From contig NZ_CP067341.1 in assembly GCF_016638705.1 (NCBI RefSeq), positions 4,157,501-4,221,500 on the forward strand: a stretch of DNA of 64,000 nucleotides, written 5' to 3'. Shown piece by piece: positions 44,786-53,962 of the stretch (its first letter is position 1; each line of letters begins with the position of its first letter). The notes beneath the pieces are model-generated. The model had not been told where the DNA came from and did not search any database. It was given only the letters and a program-made list of their open reading frames with translations. Position numbers and translations under genes: made by a program. The stretch comes from Lysinibacillus agricola (lineage in GTDB: Bacteria > Bacillota > Bacilli > Bacillales_A > Planococcaceae).

Positions 44786-45571
44786 ATTCCAACATGTACA
44801 ATTAATAATGTAGATTTATACTATGAAATTAAAGGGAAAGGTGAACCTATAATTTTTACCCACGGTGCATCATGGGATAAAAATCAATGGGATAAACAAG
44901 TAGATTATTTTTCTCAATATTATCAAACCATCACCTGGGATGTTCGTGGTCATGGAGCATCCTCTCTTCCAAAAGGAATGGTGGATGCAGTTGATTTCAG
45001 AAAAGATTTAATTGGATTGATGAATCATCTGCAAATTAAAAATGCTCATTTATGTGGTTTATCAATGGGTGGACACATCTCTTTACAAACAGCTATTCAT
45101 AATCCAGAATACGTGAAATCTCTTATATTAATAGGTACCCCTTTTACTAATAAATTTAATTGGTATGAAAAGTTACTAGTTCCCTTAAATCGTTTTTCTA
45201 ATCTGTTTATTCCAATGTCAGTGTCTGCAAAAATTCAGGCGTATACACTATCCAAGTTTAACAAGGAAAATAAACATTATATCAATTCCACAGTTGCATC
45301 GATGTCTTATAAGAATTGGGTCCGAATATGGAATGCAGTTTCCAGAATGGAAAGTAGAAATGATTTAGATAAAGTGAATTGTTCTACGTTAATATTATAC
45401 GGTGAAAAAGATACTATGATTAAAAGACAGCAAGAGTATCTACATAACAACATTAAGCAATCACAATTGATAATAATAGACAACGCCCATCACGCAACGA
45501 ATTTAGATAATCCAAATCAAGTAAATGAAAATATCCACCAGCACCTTATCAACTCATCAGATATTTATTAA
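44786..45571 (+). CDS. Alpha/beta hydrolase, probable ATT start
   Basis: Cytosolic esterase/lipase-like enzyme, about 261 aa. Catalytic triad candidates: Ser in GLSMGG, Asp in YGEKDTM, His in DNAHHATN; the oxyanion HG motif is in FTHGASWDKNQW. The frame is open well upstream of the first ATG at 44,978, through a canonical N-terminus PTCTINNVDLYYEIKGKGEP. No ATG, GTG or TTG starts it; ATT 44,786 sits eight bases after AAAGGAAG. Without this extension the HG motif would be lost. Substrate unknown. Confidence 0.8.
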   Translation: MPTCTINNVDLYYEIKGKGEPIIFTHGASWDKNQWDKQVDYFSQYYQTITWDVRGHGASSLPKGMVDAVDFRKDLIGLMNHLQIKNAHLCGLSMGGHISLQTAIHNPEYVKSLILIGTPFTNKFNWYEKLLVPLNRFSNLFIPMSVSAKIQAYTLSKFNKENKHYINSTVASMSYKNWVRIWNAVSRMESRNDLDKVNCSTLILYGEKDTMIKRQQEYLHNNIKQSQLIIIDNAHHATNLDNPNQVNENIHQHLINSSDIY

Positions 45572-45587
45572 AATTTTTTGTGCAGTA

Positions 45588-45632
45588 AGTTCAATAATTC
45601 TATTTTTATTACTGCACATTTTCTTTCTATAT
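45588..45632 (+). terminator. Terminator after the hydrolase
   Basis: TGTGCAGTAA / TTACTGCACA perfect stem followed by TTTTCTTTCT. Confidence 0.85.
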
Positions 45633-45732
45633 AGCAAGAGAGAAATCGTAGCGCTTGTAATACTCCCTGCGGTTTTGAAACTTTCTCGCCCTTCAATCGT
45701 ATTTATAATAATATAAATTGGAGGTGTCCTTA

Positions 45733-46077
45733 TTGAGTACTAATATCAAGATTGTTGTTTTTTGTGTGTTATTATTTATAGTTATCTCAACCCTGCTAAA
45801 TATTATAGAATTTAGAGATAACTATTTGTTATTCCAGAATTTATTTGAACAACTTTTTGACCAAATATCATCCAGTATTTATCAGGGCACCAACTTGAGT
45901 GACTATTTAAATGCTTTGAGGGAAAGCATAGTAAACTTAATGTCTAGCTATATAAATTTACGCTCAGTCGGTAGTGCATTTATTTGTACTATCGTTGGTA
46001 TTGCTTTATTAATAGAACCAGACCAAGAAAATGTTATAGAATTTGGAAAACGTTTATTCGACTATTTCTTTCTTTGA
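45733..46077 (+). CDS. Small membrane-anchored hypothetical protein
   Basis: About 114 residues from TTG 45,733, which follows GGAGGTG by six bases. One N-terminal helix (IVVFCVLLFIVISTLLNII), a polar middle rich in Gln/Ser/Asn, and a second hydrophobic segment (GSAFICTIVGIALLI). Not recognised. A single gene next to a decayed insertion sequence. Confidence 0.55.
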   Translation: MSTNIKIVVFCVLLFIVISTLLNIIEFRDNYLLFQNLFEQLFDQISSSIYQGTNLSDYLNALRESIVNLMSSYINLRSVGSAFICTIVGIALLIEPDQENVIEFGKRLFDYFFL

Positions 46078-46107
46078 TATAGCATATTTAGTTTTACATC
46101 CTACATA

Positions 46108-47662
46108 TTTATAACTCAAACTTCGCACCAATATAAATCGGCTTAATCATTGAGCTTGTTTGGTTCTTTACAATTTCAGTAGGATTCTTGACAAAATGTT
46201 TTATAAATACAAAAAACACCTCATTCTTTGGTATAGTGAATTTGACTAGAATACACTACCAAACGAAAGAAGTGCTTTCATTATGATAGAGCATAATGGA
46301 CCAAACAATCAACTGTCTAAAGAATTAAAATCTATTTTTAATGAATTAGAAATTTTTAAACATTTACGGAAAGCTGGCATTACGAAGAAGTTTGGGTTTA
46401 CAACTTCTTATTTGTTTCACCTCGTATTCTGTTTAATTTTTCATCATAAGAGTTGGTGTACCCTTTTATCATCCAAAAAGGGAGATTGTTATCCAGCCAA
46501 AGATGCCGTTTATCGTTTTATGAATCATTCTAAATTTGCTTGGCGTCGTTTTTTAACCTTTTTAAGCGCACACGCCGTTCAAAAAGTCGATGCACTAACA
46601 GATGAAAAAGCGCCCAAAAACACTGATTATTGACGATTCGATGTTTGATCGGAATCGTAGTAAAAAGGTTGAGCTTCTCGCACGTTGTATGGATCATTCC
46701 TCTTTAACGAAGCGCTTCTATAAAGGCTTTCGTATGCTTACTTTGGGTTGGTCAGACGGCTTTACATTTATGCCGCTTGATTTTACGTTACTGAGTTCAA
46801 AAAATGCACAAATCAATGGGATTTCGAACAACATCGACAAACGTACCTCGGGCTATAAACGTCGTGTAGAATCGTTAGAATCCGCGCCTACAATCATTCC
46901 AAGTATGCTTGAAAGAGCCTTACAAGCAGGTGTATCCGCTGATTATGTGTTAATGGATACGTGGTTTACACAACAACCGCTCATTCAATCCATCGTTGAA
47001 CTAGGTCTGGATGTCATTGGTATGGTGAAAAAAATACGAACCAACGTTATTTGATGAACAACCAACGACTCTCTTTTAAAAAGAATTGTATAAGATTGCC
47101 ACACCTGTCCCAGACAAGAAAGGAATTTTTGCGATCGATTCATACAACGATGGCAAATGGCGTTCAGGTAAAGGTTGTATTTGTCCAAAAACAGAAATAA
47201 AAAAAGAGTGAGTGGCTTTGCCATTCTTAGCACGGACTGTACGCTTTCTGAACAAGAAATCATTCGTATTTATGGAATGCGTTGGGACATCGAAGTCTTC
47301 TTTAAGACAACCAAATCATTATTGAGACTTCAAAAAGAATTTCAAGGGATGTCTTATGATTTACTCATCAGTCACACAACCATTGTCTTTTCAAGATATG
47401 TCGTTTTGTCCTGGCAAAATCGCTGCCATACCGACCAGCGAACATTAGGTGGCATTTTCTATGAACTTTGCGATGAAGTAAATGAACTCGATTGGGCTGT
47501 CGCTTTACAGCAATTAATCGAGCTTCTTGAAGATACCCTAAAAAAGACAAATACAAAAATCCAAAAACTAATCAAAAGTCAACTTCAGCAATGGATCGCC
47601 AGCCTTCCTAATTATATCAAGGCTTATTTGTCGATTTCAGTCTGCGAAGTTTGAGTTTATAA
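46108..47662 (+). mobile_element. IS4-family insertion sequence, decayed
   Basis: Bounded by inverted repeats: ACTCAAACTTCGCA at 46,114-46,127 and its complement at 47,643-47,656, with TTATAA outside both. The internal transposase frame is broken in several places. Size about 1.55 kb. I could not settle the target duplication. Confidence 0.75.
46283..47654 (+). pseudogene. IS4-family transposase, several frameshifts
   Basis: Three overlapping pieces together give a full IS4-type DDE transposase: N-part (MIEHNGPNNQLSKELKSIFN), catalytic part with IIDDSMFDRN and VLMDTWF, and the C-part with the Y-2-R-3-E-6-K signature (IYGMRWDIEVFFKTTKSLL). A +1 shift lies near 46,610 in an A-run, and more near 47,035-47,210. 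The shift is the wrong direction for a usual A_AAA_AAG slip, so this is decay and not programmed frameshifting. Confidence 0.85.
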
Positions 47663-47819
47663 TATTAAAATATATAATTTTACTGACTTGAGTGGTTGCT
47701 CTGGTCTTTTTTTATGCGTTAGTTACTGTACAAAATGCTTATCAATGCCTCACCCCCTACTACACGTAATGGTTCTGACACGATCCTCAAATTGTTCAGT
47801 AATTTTGATGGAATGCTGA

Positions 47820-48062
47820 TTAAAAATCATCCCATTTTGGTTCATGACTAGAAGAATAAGCCCATACTCCATTTGCTTCTAAACGTAGTAAATCAATTTT
47901 TACAGCTACATATTCATCATCAAATTCATTTCTGATATAGTCCTCGGCAACTTCTTTAGTTGGTAAAAAGCACGTTTCCTTTAATTCAACAGCTAAATCG
48001 TCTGTTGCATAATCGTAATATACACCTTCTTTATACTTGTAACCTATCGCCCAAAATTCCAT
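47820..48062 (-). CDS. Hypothetical protein, 80 aa
   Basis: Small acidic soluble protein (MEFWAIGYKYKEGVYYDYAT...) with aromatic-rich beta strands and a helical middle (LPTKEVAEDYIRNEFDDEYV). GGAGG is a good site, about eight bases before the ATG. Not recognised. It could belong to a toxin-immunity or phage cargo set; no direct support. Confidence 0.55.
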   Translation of the reverse strand: MEFWAIGYKYKEGVYYDYATDDLAVELKETCFLPTKEVAEDYIRNEFDDEYVAVKIDLLRLEANGVWAYSSSHEPKWDDF

Positions 48063-48119
48063 TGAATTTTTACCTCCTTCTACCGAACAATATCTTTCCC
48101 AAGTGATTTATTAGATTGT

Positions 48120-48305
48120 TTAAGAAGCCATTGAAATAAGGCCTTTTGCTTTTTTAAATGCCTTTACACCATTTTTGGAATTCATGTCGCTATATTTGCG
48201 AGGTTTCGGATTATTAGGTTCGTTTTCTTGGCAACCTTCACGATTTAATTGTTGTTGGAAAAATTCTTCCGGACACCAAACGGCATAATATAATATAGAT
48301 TCCTG
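48120..48305 (-). pseudogene. C-terminal gene remnant
   Basis: About 60 codons open on minus, reading through YYAVWCPEEFFQQQLNREG and ending KKAKGLISMAS with a TAA. No start or ribosome site; it begins against a terminator hairpin. Probably the tail of a lost gene. Family unknown. Confidence 0.4.
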
Positions 48306-48307
48306 CC

Positions 48308-48338
48308 AAAAACCCTGCTAAGATTTTTCTTAGCAGGG
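48308..48338 (-). terminator. Terminator downstream of the DUF1801 gene
   Basis: CCCTGCTAAG / CTTAGCAGGG perfect stem; on minus it is followed by TTTTTGG. Confidence 0.75.
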
Positions 48339-48462
48339 CTTATTTATAACTATTAAGTTTTTAAGAAAAGCTTGGTTTGACCTTCCTTTTATTTTAAAGT
48401 CTGTGACCAACAAAAAAATATTTGCACGCACGTCAGAGAACACTATACGAGAAATTATCAGT

Positions 48463-48852
48463 TTATTTCCTATGATAGGTTAATGCCATTTGAATGCAAA
48501 CAGAGATCTCACCAATTGGTAGTTCTTCTTTGGGATCTAGCACAATGGCTCGGTTTTTTGAAAACTCAAGCACATTTGGAAACATCTCTCTAAATGTTTC
48601 TACTAAGGTTGTTTGACAATGAAAAAAGATGGCAATCTTATCTTCTTCAAAACAGTCTATTCTGAGCGGAGAAGCACTTTTTATAGTATAGCTAGGCTGA
48701 TTCCATTTAAGACTTTCTAAAACAGTTTCATTGGGAGAAACTTGTTCTGCTATATTAAAAATAAGCTCTCTAATTTGTAATAGTGGTTTTTGATATTCAA
48801 TAGGATAATTACTAAAAATAGTTTCAACAGCTAAATTCTCCATAGGTTTCAT
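48463..48852 (-). CDS. DUF1801 (YdhG-like) protein
   Basis: 129-residue protein of the DUF1801 fold, related to frataxin-like small domains. Marks: IEYQKPLLQIRELIFNIAEQ, ESLKWNQPSYTI and KIAIFFHCQTTLVETFREMF. The ATG at 48,852 follows GAAAGGAG by eight bases; the longer frame to 48,870 has no site. It lies 39 bp after the GyrI-like gene on the same strand. Confidence 0.8.
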   Translation of the reverse strand: MKPMENLAVETIFSNYPIEYQKPLLQIRELIFNIAEQVSPNETVLESLKWNQPSYTIKSASPLRIDCFEEDKIAIFFHCQTTLVETFREMFPNVLEFSKNRAIVLDPKEELPIGEISVCIQMALTYHRK

Positions 48853-48891
48853 TTTTATCACTCCTTTCAAAAAATTAGATAAATTTTCGTA

Positions 48892-49365
48892 TTAATTAGT
48901 AGTTATCACAGGAATCCACAGCTCAGATTTGTAGGTCGCTGCACTCATGTCACCTTGTGAATAGATTTCTATTCTAGGAATATTAGCTTGACTATACTTT
49001 GAACTAGGTAACCATTCTTTAAGAACTTTTTCCTTGAGGTTTATCATTGCACTGGGCAATACTCCCAAACAAGTGAATACTAGCCAAGTCGCTGCCGGAA
49101 TTTCGATCACCAGATCGTTTTTTTGTTCATTAGTAGTTACACCAATTGTATATTGAAAAAAAGGTTGCTTATTTTCAGTTGATACACCTAAAAATCCATT
49201 TATATTACCATTAGAAAAACGTAGAATATCCTGCATTTGCTCTTGAGATAAGTTAGCCCACATCTCAGATATACCATTAAAATTTTCGCCATCATTTACT
49301 AAAGGATATTTTCTTGATAACCCTGTAATTCTGAATTCTTCTTTTTGCACAACTTTAAATTCCAT
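48892..49365 (-). CDS. GyrI-like/AraC effector-binding domain protein
   Basis: About 157 residues, a stand-alone small-molecule-binding domain (SOUL/GyrI-like), with FRITGLSRKYPLVNDG, WVxF-type region replaced by ATWLVFTCLGVLPS, and a C-terminal RIEIYSQGDMSAATYKSELW. Members bind drugs or gyrase; here unknown. ATG 49,365 is nine bases after AGGAG; the ATG at 49,374 overlaps that site. Middle of a WYL-GyrI-DUF1801 set. Confidence 0.8.
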   Translation of the reverse strand: MEFKVVQKEEFRITGLSRKYPLVNDGENFNGISEMWANLSQEQMQDILRFSNGNINGFLGVSTENKQPFFQYTIGVTTNEQKNDLVIEIPAATWLVFTCLGVLPSAMINLKEKVLKEWLPSSKYSQANIPRIEIYSQGDMSAATYKSELWIPVITTN

Positions 49366-49447
49366 GTCTGTCATCTCCTAAAATGAATATCTCCCAACTT
49401 GTTTGGGAGTTTTAATTTATCATTCTAAAGATGACAGCAGTATGTCA

Positions 49448-50359
49448 TCATTTATAAGTTTTCGCTAAATTTTCTATTATTAACTTATGCTGTTTTCTCA
49501 ACATCGGAGGGTGTATAACTTGTACATCATTTCCAAACACCAATAACTGGGGCAAAATAGTAAATAAATTCAGCGAATGAAAAGAAACTATGATATGGTT
49601 CTCTTGAACTTCAATTTCTTCTTCCAAATAGTAATCATAAAGCATTCCTAAACTTTCTCGTTTAAATTTAAGCTGTACTATCATATTTTCAGATTGCAAC
49701 CATTTTTTATTAGTCACTATAGTTTTTTTGAAAACAGTTTTAAGATTTTCGATTTGACGTATTCTAGTTATTTTGAAATAGCGAAAATCTTCTCGAGTTT
49801 CGCAAAAGGCAAAAAGATACCAACTGCCATTTAATAAAGATAATTCATAAGGATGAACAGTTCTTTTAGTGAAATTCCCATAACTATCTACATAGACGAT
49901 ACCAAGTTTTTCATTGTTTCTTAACGATGATTCGATAGTTCCCAATTTCTGTTGAATACTTTTTTCGATTTCTGGTCGATGAACAGTAGGGGATTTAACT
50001 GAAAACTGATTAGGTTGACTATCATTTCCCTCATACATTAAACTTATTTTTTCTTTAATTGTACTTTGCTGATTGGTTATACCTAGTAGTTCATCTTTTA
50101 CATTAATCGCCGTTAGAATATCTTGCTTTTCTTTATTATTATACGTTAGTGTTCGTAGTTTAAATGATGGAAGCAAAGAAAAACCACCTTTACTACCTGG
50201 AACAGATATTATTGGAAATCCTGCATTCTCGATTGTTTCAATATCACGAAAGATTGTTCTTTTAGATACATTGAATCGTTCAGCTAATTTAGCTGTTGAA
50301 AGAATTTCATTTTCTAAAAGCAATACAATTACAGAAAGAATACGCTCAATTTTTTTCAT
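49448..50359 (-). CDS. HTH + WYL-domain transcriptional regulator
   Basis: 303-residue YafY-type regulator. An N-terminal winged HTH (ILSTAKLAERFNVSKRTIFR) recognises DNA; a central WYL ligand domain contains LSLLNGSWYLFAFCETREDFRYFK with the RYFKITRIR Arg residues; a C-terminal WCX-like part follows. It probably controls its own gene and the GyrI/DUF1801 genes downstream. GAGGAG precedes the ATG. Confidence 0.88.
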   Translation of the reverse strand: MKKIERILSVIVLLLENEILSTAKLAERFNVSKRTIFRDIETIENAGFPIISVPGSKGGFSLLPSFKLRTLTYNNKEKQDILTAINVKDELLGITNQQSTIKEKISLMYEGNDSQPNQFSVKSPTVHRPEIEKSIQQKLGTIESSLRNNEKLGIVYVDSYGNFTKRTVHPYELSLLNGSWYLFAFCETREDFRYFKITRIRQIENLKTVFKKTIVTNKKWLQSENMIVQLKFKRESLGMLYDYYLEEEIEVQENHIIVSFHSLNLFTILPQLLVFGNDVQVIHPPMLRKQHKLIIENLAKTYK

Positions 50360-50466
50360 ATTATTTCTCTCTCCTCAAGTATAAACTAAAAGTAAACATT
50401 TTTGATGACATACTATTGCCTTCTTCTCTTTTTTAATACTTTCTTCTGAATCTGTTAAATTGGGAA

Positions 50467-50694
50467 TCAAGCAGTAGAAAATAAATCCCTGCTAAGATCA
50501 CTTTGACCTTCTATCAACGCGAGTGGGGGTAATGCTTGCCCGTGTATCCATGAGGTTACCCTTTTAGATACCTCCACTCTTTCACCTAGTTTTGAATAGC
50601 TTAACAAAAGGGGATTATTCACTATTTTCTTTATGTACTTGTTTACATCTTTTTTATTAGTTTTCATTCCTTTCCGCTTGCCCCTATGATCCAT
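50467..50694 (-). CDS. Doubtful short ORF or gene fragment, up to 75 aa
   Basis: The frame gives a basic N-part and a C-part ending WIHGQALPPLALIEGQSDLS. The first ATG has no ribosome site, and the internal ATG is too close to GGAAAGG. It abuts an insertion-sequence fragment. I cannot assign it; it may be a relic. Confidence 0.25.
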   Translation of the reverse strand: MDHRGKRKGMKTNKKDVNKYIKKIVNNPLLLSYSKLGERVEVSKRVTSWIHGQALPPLALIEGQSDLSRDLFSTA

Positions 50695-50739
50695 ATTTTA
50701 GGCGAGATACCTAATGTCAACAAGCATAATCTTTTCTCT

Positions 50740-51269
50740 TTCATGTATTGGACCGCTTTCATTTGATTCAATTTTTCACCGATGCCCAGCTGCGCAGACA
50801 ACGTTACTTAGGTGAAGCAAAAAAGCAGCACAAATCCCGATTTATCGACCGCTGTTTAGCGCGAAAACCGGAAGAGTTAACAGAGGAAGAACGTGGTTTT
50901 GTGCGTGAATGGCTACGGGAAGATTTTCATACAAAGCATATCTATCAAGCATTGAATTACATGCGTTATGTGTTAAAAACTACAACGGATACACAAGCAA
51001 CAAAGCGCTTAAAAAACTGGCTCGAACGCTATCAATTTCACACAAGTGGTGTAGTTTCAAAGATAGCTAAAACCGTGATTGTTCGTGAGAAAGCAATGGT
51101 AGATACCATATACTCACCTTTCTCAAACGGCATTATGGAAGGCACAAATAATAAAATTAAGCTCATCAAAAGACGTGGTTTTGGCTACCGAAATGATGCC
51201 CATCTTTTCCTCCGTTTACGTTTGGAAACAGGTCATTGATTTTGTCATCCCCGTATATTGGCGATGAGC
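50740..51269 (+). mobile_element. Truncated ISL3-family element, transposase C-terminus
   Basis: The frame 50,748-51,239 gives about 163 residues of an ISL3 DDE transposase: DRFHLIQFFTDAQLRRQR, a helical insertion, and IYSPFSNGIMEGTNNKIKLI with the catalytic Glu, then KRRGFGYRNDAHLFLRLRL. The 5' two thirds are missing. The right end, ATTTTGTCATCCCCG...TTGGCGATGAGCC, closely resembles the right end of the GCTCATCACC repeats in this window. A fossil of the likely parent element. Confidence 0.8.
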
Positions 51270-51355
51270 CCAAATTAAGGAAATTTATTAACATATTTAC
51301 ATTTTTAACCGATAATACCCTTGTAACACAAAAAAATCAAAAGGGAGATGTACAT

Positions 51356-51960
51356 ATGAAAAAATATTTACTAGCTGTTGGAATTTTAACAAGTGGGTTG
51401 TTGGGACTAAATACAGCTGAAGCTTCAGAAATAGAAAAAGATACGATGAAGCAGATCCATTAATTGAAAATCTAAAAACAGAACACCCTGATTGGACTAT
51501 TACACAGGTAACTTCAGATGAGGCTGCTAAAGTTAAAGAAGAATTAAAAAATAGTCCAGTTCTAAGAGGTCCAGCAGCACCATTAACAGCTCTTTATATT
51601 GACAAAGTAGTATCTCAAGTTGGAACAATCAATCAACATACTGAGAATATTGGCTTGCAGCAAACTTCTCATGCAGTTTCAGGCACTGTTTCTGTAGCAG
51701 TTATGGAAGTTGGTTATGGAAATGACAATCAATGGTTAGATGATGAGCGTATTACTTATTAAAATCGTGATTATAAAATTAATGTAGCTTCTATAGATAC
51801 AAATAATGACAGAATTATAGATGCGTTTTATCATACAGTAACTTTTAATTCAGACTTAAAAATCTCAAGTGGAACTTCTGCATTATATAAGTTTAATTCT
51901 ACTTCACAAAATTACCCTTGGAACACCATTGAAAGAACTATAAATATTCCACATTTATAA
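51356..51960 (+). pseudogene. Secreted DUF4879 (YolA-like) gene, broken
   Basis: Starts at ATG 51,356 after AAGGGAG with a signal peptide (MKKYLLAVGILTSGLLGLNT...AEA). A one-base shift near 51,445 truncates it; the downstream frame gives PLTALYIDKVVSQVGTINQH, then VSVAVMEVGYGNDNQWLDD, matching DUF4879/YolA. A second lesion, an in-frame TAA near 51,760 (after DDERITY), breaks it again. In Bacillus YolA is encoded by prophage SPbeta. The ISL3 fragment ends about 90 bp upstream. Confidence 0.75.
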
Positions 51961-51995
51961 TTCAAGAATCCATTGAAGAGAGGTGTATTTTAAAA

Positions 51996-52337
51996 ATGGT
52001 TTCTATGGAAGATTTGAGTATAAGGTTAACTATCCTTCAAGGAGCTTACGGATATAAAGGTTTTACTGAACAAGTTGGCGAGAATATGTATAAAACTGAT
52101 TTGAAAGCTTTTCAAGAAACAATAGAAAATGCAAAAGAACCTATTGATGCTAGTAAAGTTTCAAAGTTATCATCCGATCAAATTAAAGTGTTACAAGGTG
52201 CTCCAAGTGGTAGTTGGTTAGTTCCTTTATTGAATAGAATGGGACAATTAGGGATGATTGATTTGCGAGAGGGTCTAGTAAACCCTAAATTATTTCAATA
52301 TACTTCGACAATAAATGCTTATAAACGATCGATTTAA
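51996..52337 (+). CDS. Hypothetical protein, 113 aa
   Basis: Soluble, mostly helical protein (LSIRLTILQGAYGYKGFTEQ at the start, SGSWLVPLLNRMGQLGMIDL near the end). Starts at ATG 51,996 with AGAGGTG upstream. It follows the broken YolA-like gene by 35 bp, so the two were probably an operon. It may be the partner of that secreted protein; not recognised. Confidence 0.55.
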   Translation: MVSMEDLSIRLTILQGAYGYKGFTEQVGENMYKTDLKAFQETIENAKEPIDASKVSKLSSDQIKVLQGAPSGSWLVPLLNRMGQLGMIDLREGLVNPKLFQYTSTINAYKRSI

Positions 52338-52362
52338 GACATTTTAACGGAAACACAAAAAA

Positions 52363-52395
52363 GCCTAGGACTCAAAATTAATTGAGTACCTGGGC
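52363..52395 (-). terminator. Terminator after the GNAT gene
   Basis: On minus: GCC-AGG-CTCAA / TTGAG-CCT-GGC stem then TTTTTTGTG, 16 bases past the stop. Confidence 0.8.
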
Positions 52396-52410
52396 ACTTC
52401 TGTTACATGA

Positions 52411-52875
52411 TCAAATTGTTTTAGCCATTGTTATATTCGTAATTTCATAACCCATTTTTTCATATAAGCCACGTGCAATTTTATTTTGACCAAAAACGTG
52501 TAAACCAATTTTATTTACACCTAACCCTTTAGCAATAGTTTCAATTTCTTTCATTGCTTTCTTAGCATAACCCTGCCCTTGATATTGTTCAAAAATCATA
52601 AAATCATAAATAAAACCTTCATTAGGTTTTGTAGGGTCTTTTTGTGCAATCCAAATCATTCCAACTAAAATATCATTGTGAAAGATAGAGAATAAATGAT
52701 TATTCTCGGTCTTCTCATCTTTTGGTAGCAGTTGATTAAATGATTTCTTCGACAAATCAATCGCTTCATCTTCACTCCAATTCCCAGAAGCGATCTTGTC
52801 TTTTGCATAGTCTTCAATTGCAAAACTGATATAATGTTTGAACTCTTCTTGGTTCATAGGTTTTAATGTAATCAA
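52411..52875 (-). CDS. GNAT family N-acetyltransferase
   Basis: 154-residue acetyltransferase. The acetyl-CoA loop is YQGQGYAKKAM (about residue 101), followed by IGLHVFGQNKIARGLYEKMG, a classic GNAT motif B. Substrate unknown. TTG start at 52,875 with GGAGG seven bases upstream. Single gene with its own terminator. Confidence 0.9.
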   Translation of the reverse strand: MITLKPMNQEEFKHYISFAIEDYAKDKIASGNWSEDEAIDLSKKSFNQLLPKDEKTENNHLFSIFHNDILVGMIWIAQKDPTKPNEGFIYDFMIFEQYQGQGYAKKAMKEIETIAKGLGVNKIGLHVFGQNKIARGLYEKMGYEITNITMAKTI

Positions 52876-52975
52876 TTTATTTTCCTCCCATTCTATTTTT
52901 CAATCTTAGCATTTTTTGAAAATTCCCCATAATAATTGGTCTTACTTCATTTATTTACTATTTACCTCTCCGCTG

Positions 52976-53102
52976 TTGAATTGTAATATACAACCCAATT
53001 AAACGGTCAGTAGTCATAGTACCACTTTGTAAATCCTTCAAGTGTGAAGCTTGAATAATACCATCCTTTACTGCCTGTGCAATTAAGCCTTCTTACACTT
53101 AT
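52976..53102 (-). pseudogene. Amidase C-terminal repeat remnant
   Basis: After the amidase stop, another reading frame still encodes GLIAQAVKDGIIQASHLKDL, then QSGTMTTDRLIGLY and IQQRR, a close relative of the amidase's own last 35 residues (GTMTSGDYEGLKLIIEQR). The gene probably once had two such repeats and was cut by a stop and a shift. Confidence 0.5.
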
Positions 53103-53864
53103 TTATTTTGTACGCTGTTCAATGATAAGTTTCAAACCCTCATAATCGCCACTTGTCATAGTTCCATTATCAAATTTATCTAGCCATGACTTATCAATCA
53201 GCTTTTTATCTACCGTTTGTTTAATGTGTTCACGTACTGCTGCTTGTGTAGTCTCATTCGAAAATTGCATTTTATCATCCTTTTCTGTTGGTTTGTCCTC
53301 CTCAATTGATTGTGTGGAAGGCACTGTTTTACCCAAATATGCTGCTAATTCTTTTGCAATAGCCGTACATATCTTCTCGAAATCGCGTCGATAAATAGCA
53401 GCGTCCACTGTTGAATTTACAAAGCATACTTCTATTAAAATGGCTGGCTCATACGTGCTAGCGAGAACACCTAAATCTAATCGCTGTTTTGCGCCTCTAT
53501 TCAATAACCCTCCACCAGTTGCCACTGAAATAGCCTTCGAAATACGCGCAGCTAATGCTTGTTGGTCATAATATAGTACCTCTGTACCAATCGGCTTTGA
53601 GCTATTCCCACCAGAATTAAAGTGTATAGAGACAATTAGACCATCGCGGTCCTTGTTGTGTTGGCTAACTAGATAATTTATATTTTGACGTTGGTTTGTT
53701 GATGAATTGTCCTCGTAGTATGTGCATGGTACTTTTGAAGCCTTTAATATCTCATAAACTCGTTTTGCTACCCTACGAGCTTCAGTAACTTCATTTAATA
53801 TTCCCGAAGCACCACTACCTGGATTAATCCAGTGACCAGGATGAATTTCTATTGCGATTTTCAA
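53103..53864 (-). CDS. N-acetylmuramoyl-L-alanine amidase (phage endolysin type)
   Basis: 253-residue Amidase_3 enzyme cutting the stem peptide from muramic acid. Zinc ligands: His in IEIHPGHW, Glu in GILNEVTEA, His in SIHFNSGG, with catalytic Glu in AILIEVCFVN. A Thr/Glu linker and a short C-terminal helical repeat follow, perhaps a wall-binding unit. TTG start without a clear ribosome site, 17 bases after a terminator: possibly poorly expressed. It lies just outside the tRNA-end att copy. Confidence 0.85.
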   Translation of the reverse strand: MKIAIEIHPGHWINPGSGASGILNEVTEARRVAKRVYEILKASKVPCTYYEDNSSTNQRQNINYLVSQHNKDRDGLIVSIHFNSGGNSSKPIGTEVLYYDQQALAARISKAISVATGGGLLNRGAKQRLDLGVLASTYEPAILIEVCFVNSTVDAAIYRRDFEKICTAIAKELAAYLGKTVPSTQSIEEDKPTEKDDKMQFSNETTQAAVREHIKQTVDKKLIDKSWLDKFDNGTMTSGDYEGLKLIIEQRTK

Positions 53865-53879
53865 TATTTATCAAAATAT

Positions 53880-53927
53880 AAAAAAACACTCAAAACCTAG
53901 TATGCATAAGGCTTTAAGTGTTTTTCT
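53880..53927. terminator. Terminator between the prophage edge and the amidase
   Basis: AAAACACT-AAA-CCT / AGG-TTAAGTGTTTT stem with T tracts on both strands. On minus it would stop transcripts coming from the prophage. Confidence 0.7.
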
Positions 53928-53962
53928 TTTCGGTTGAAAATCAACCTTTATTTTGTTATAGA

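Noticed and set aside
46283..46640. Programmed frameshift in the IS4 transposase
   Set aside because: The shift is +1 at an A-run, several further lesions follow, and IS4 elements normally have one ORF; so it is decay.
47820..50359. Defence island
   Set aside because: DUF1801, GyrI and WYL proteins can occur near defence genes, but no nuclease, helicase or methylase is present.
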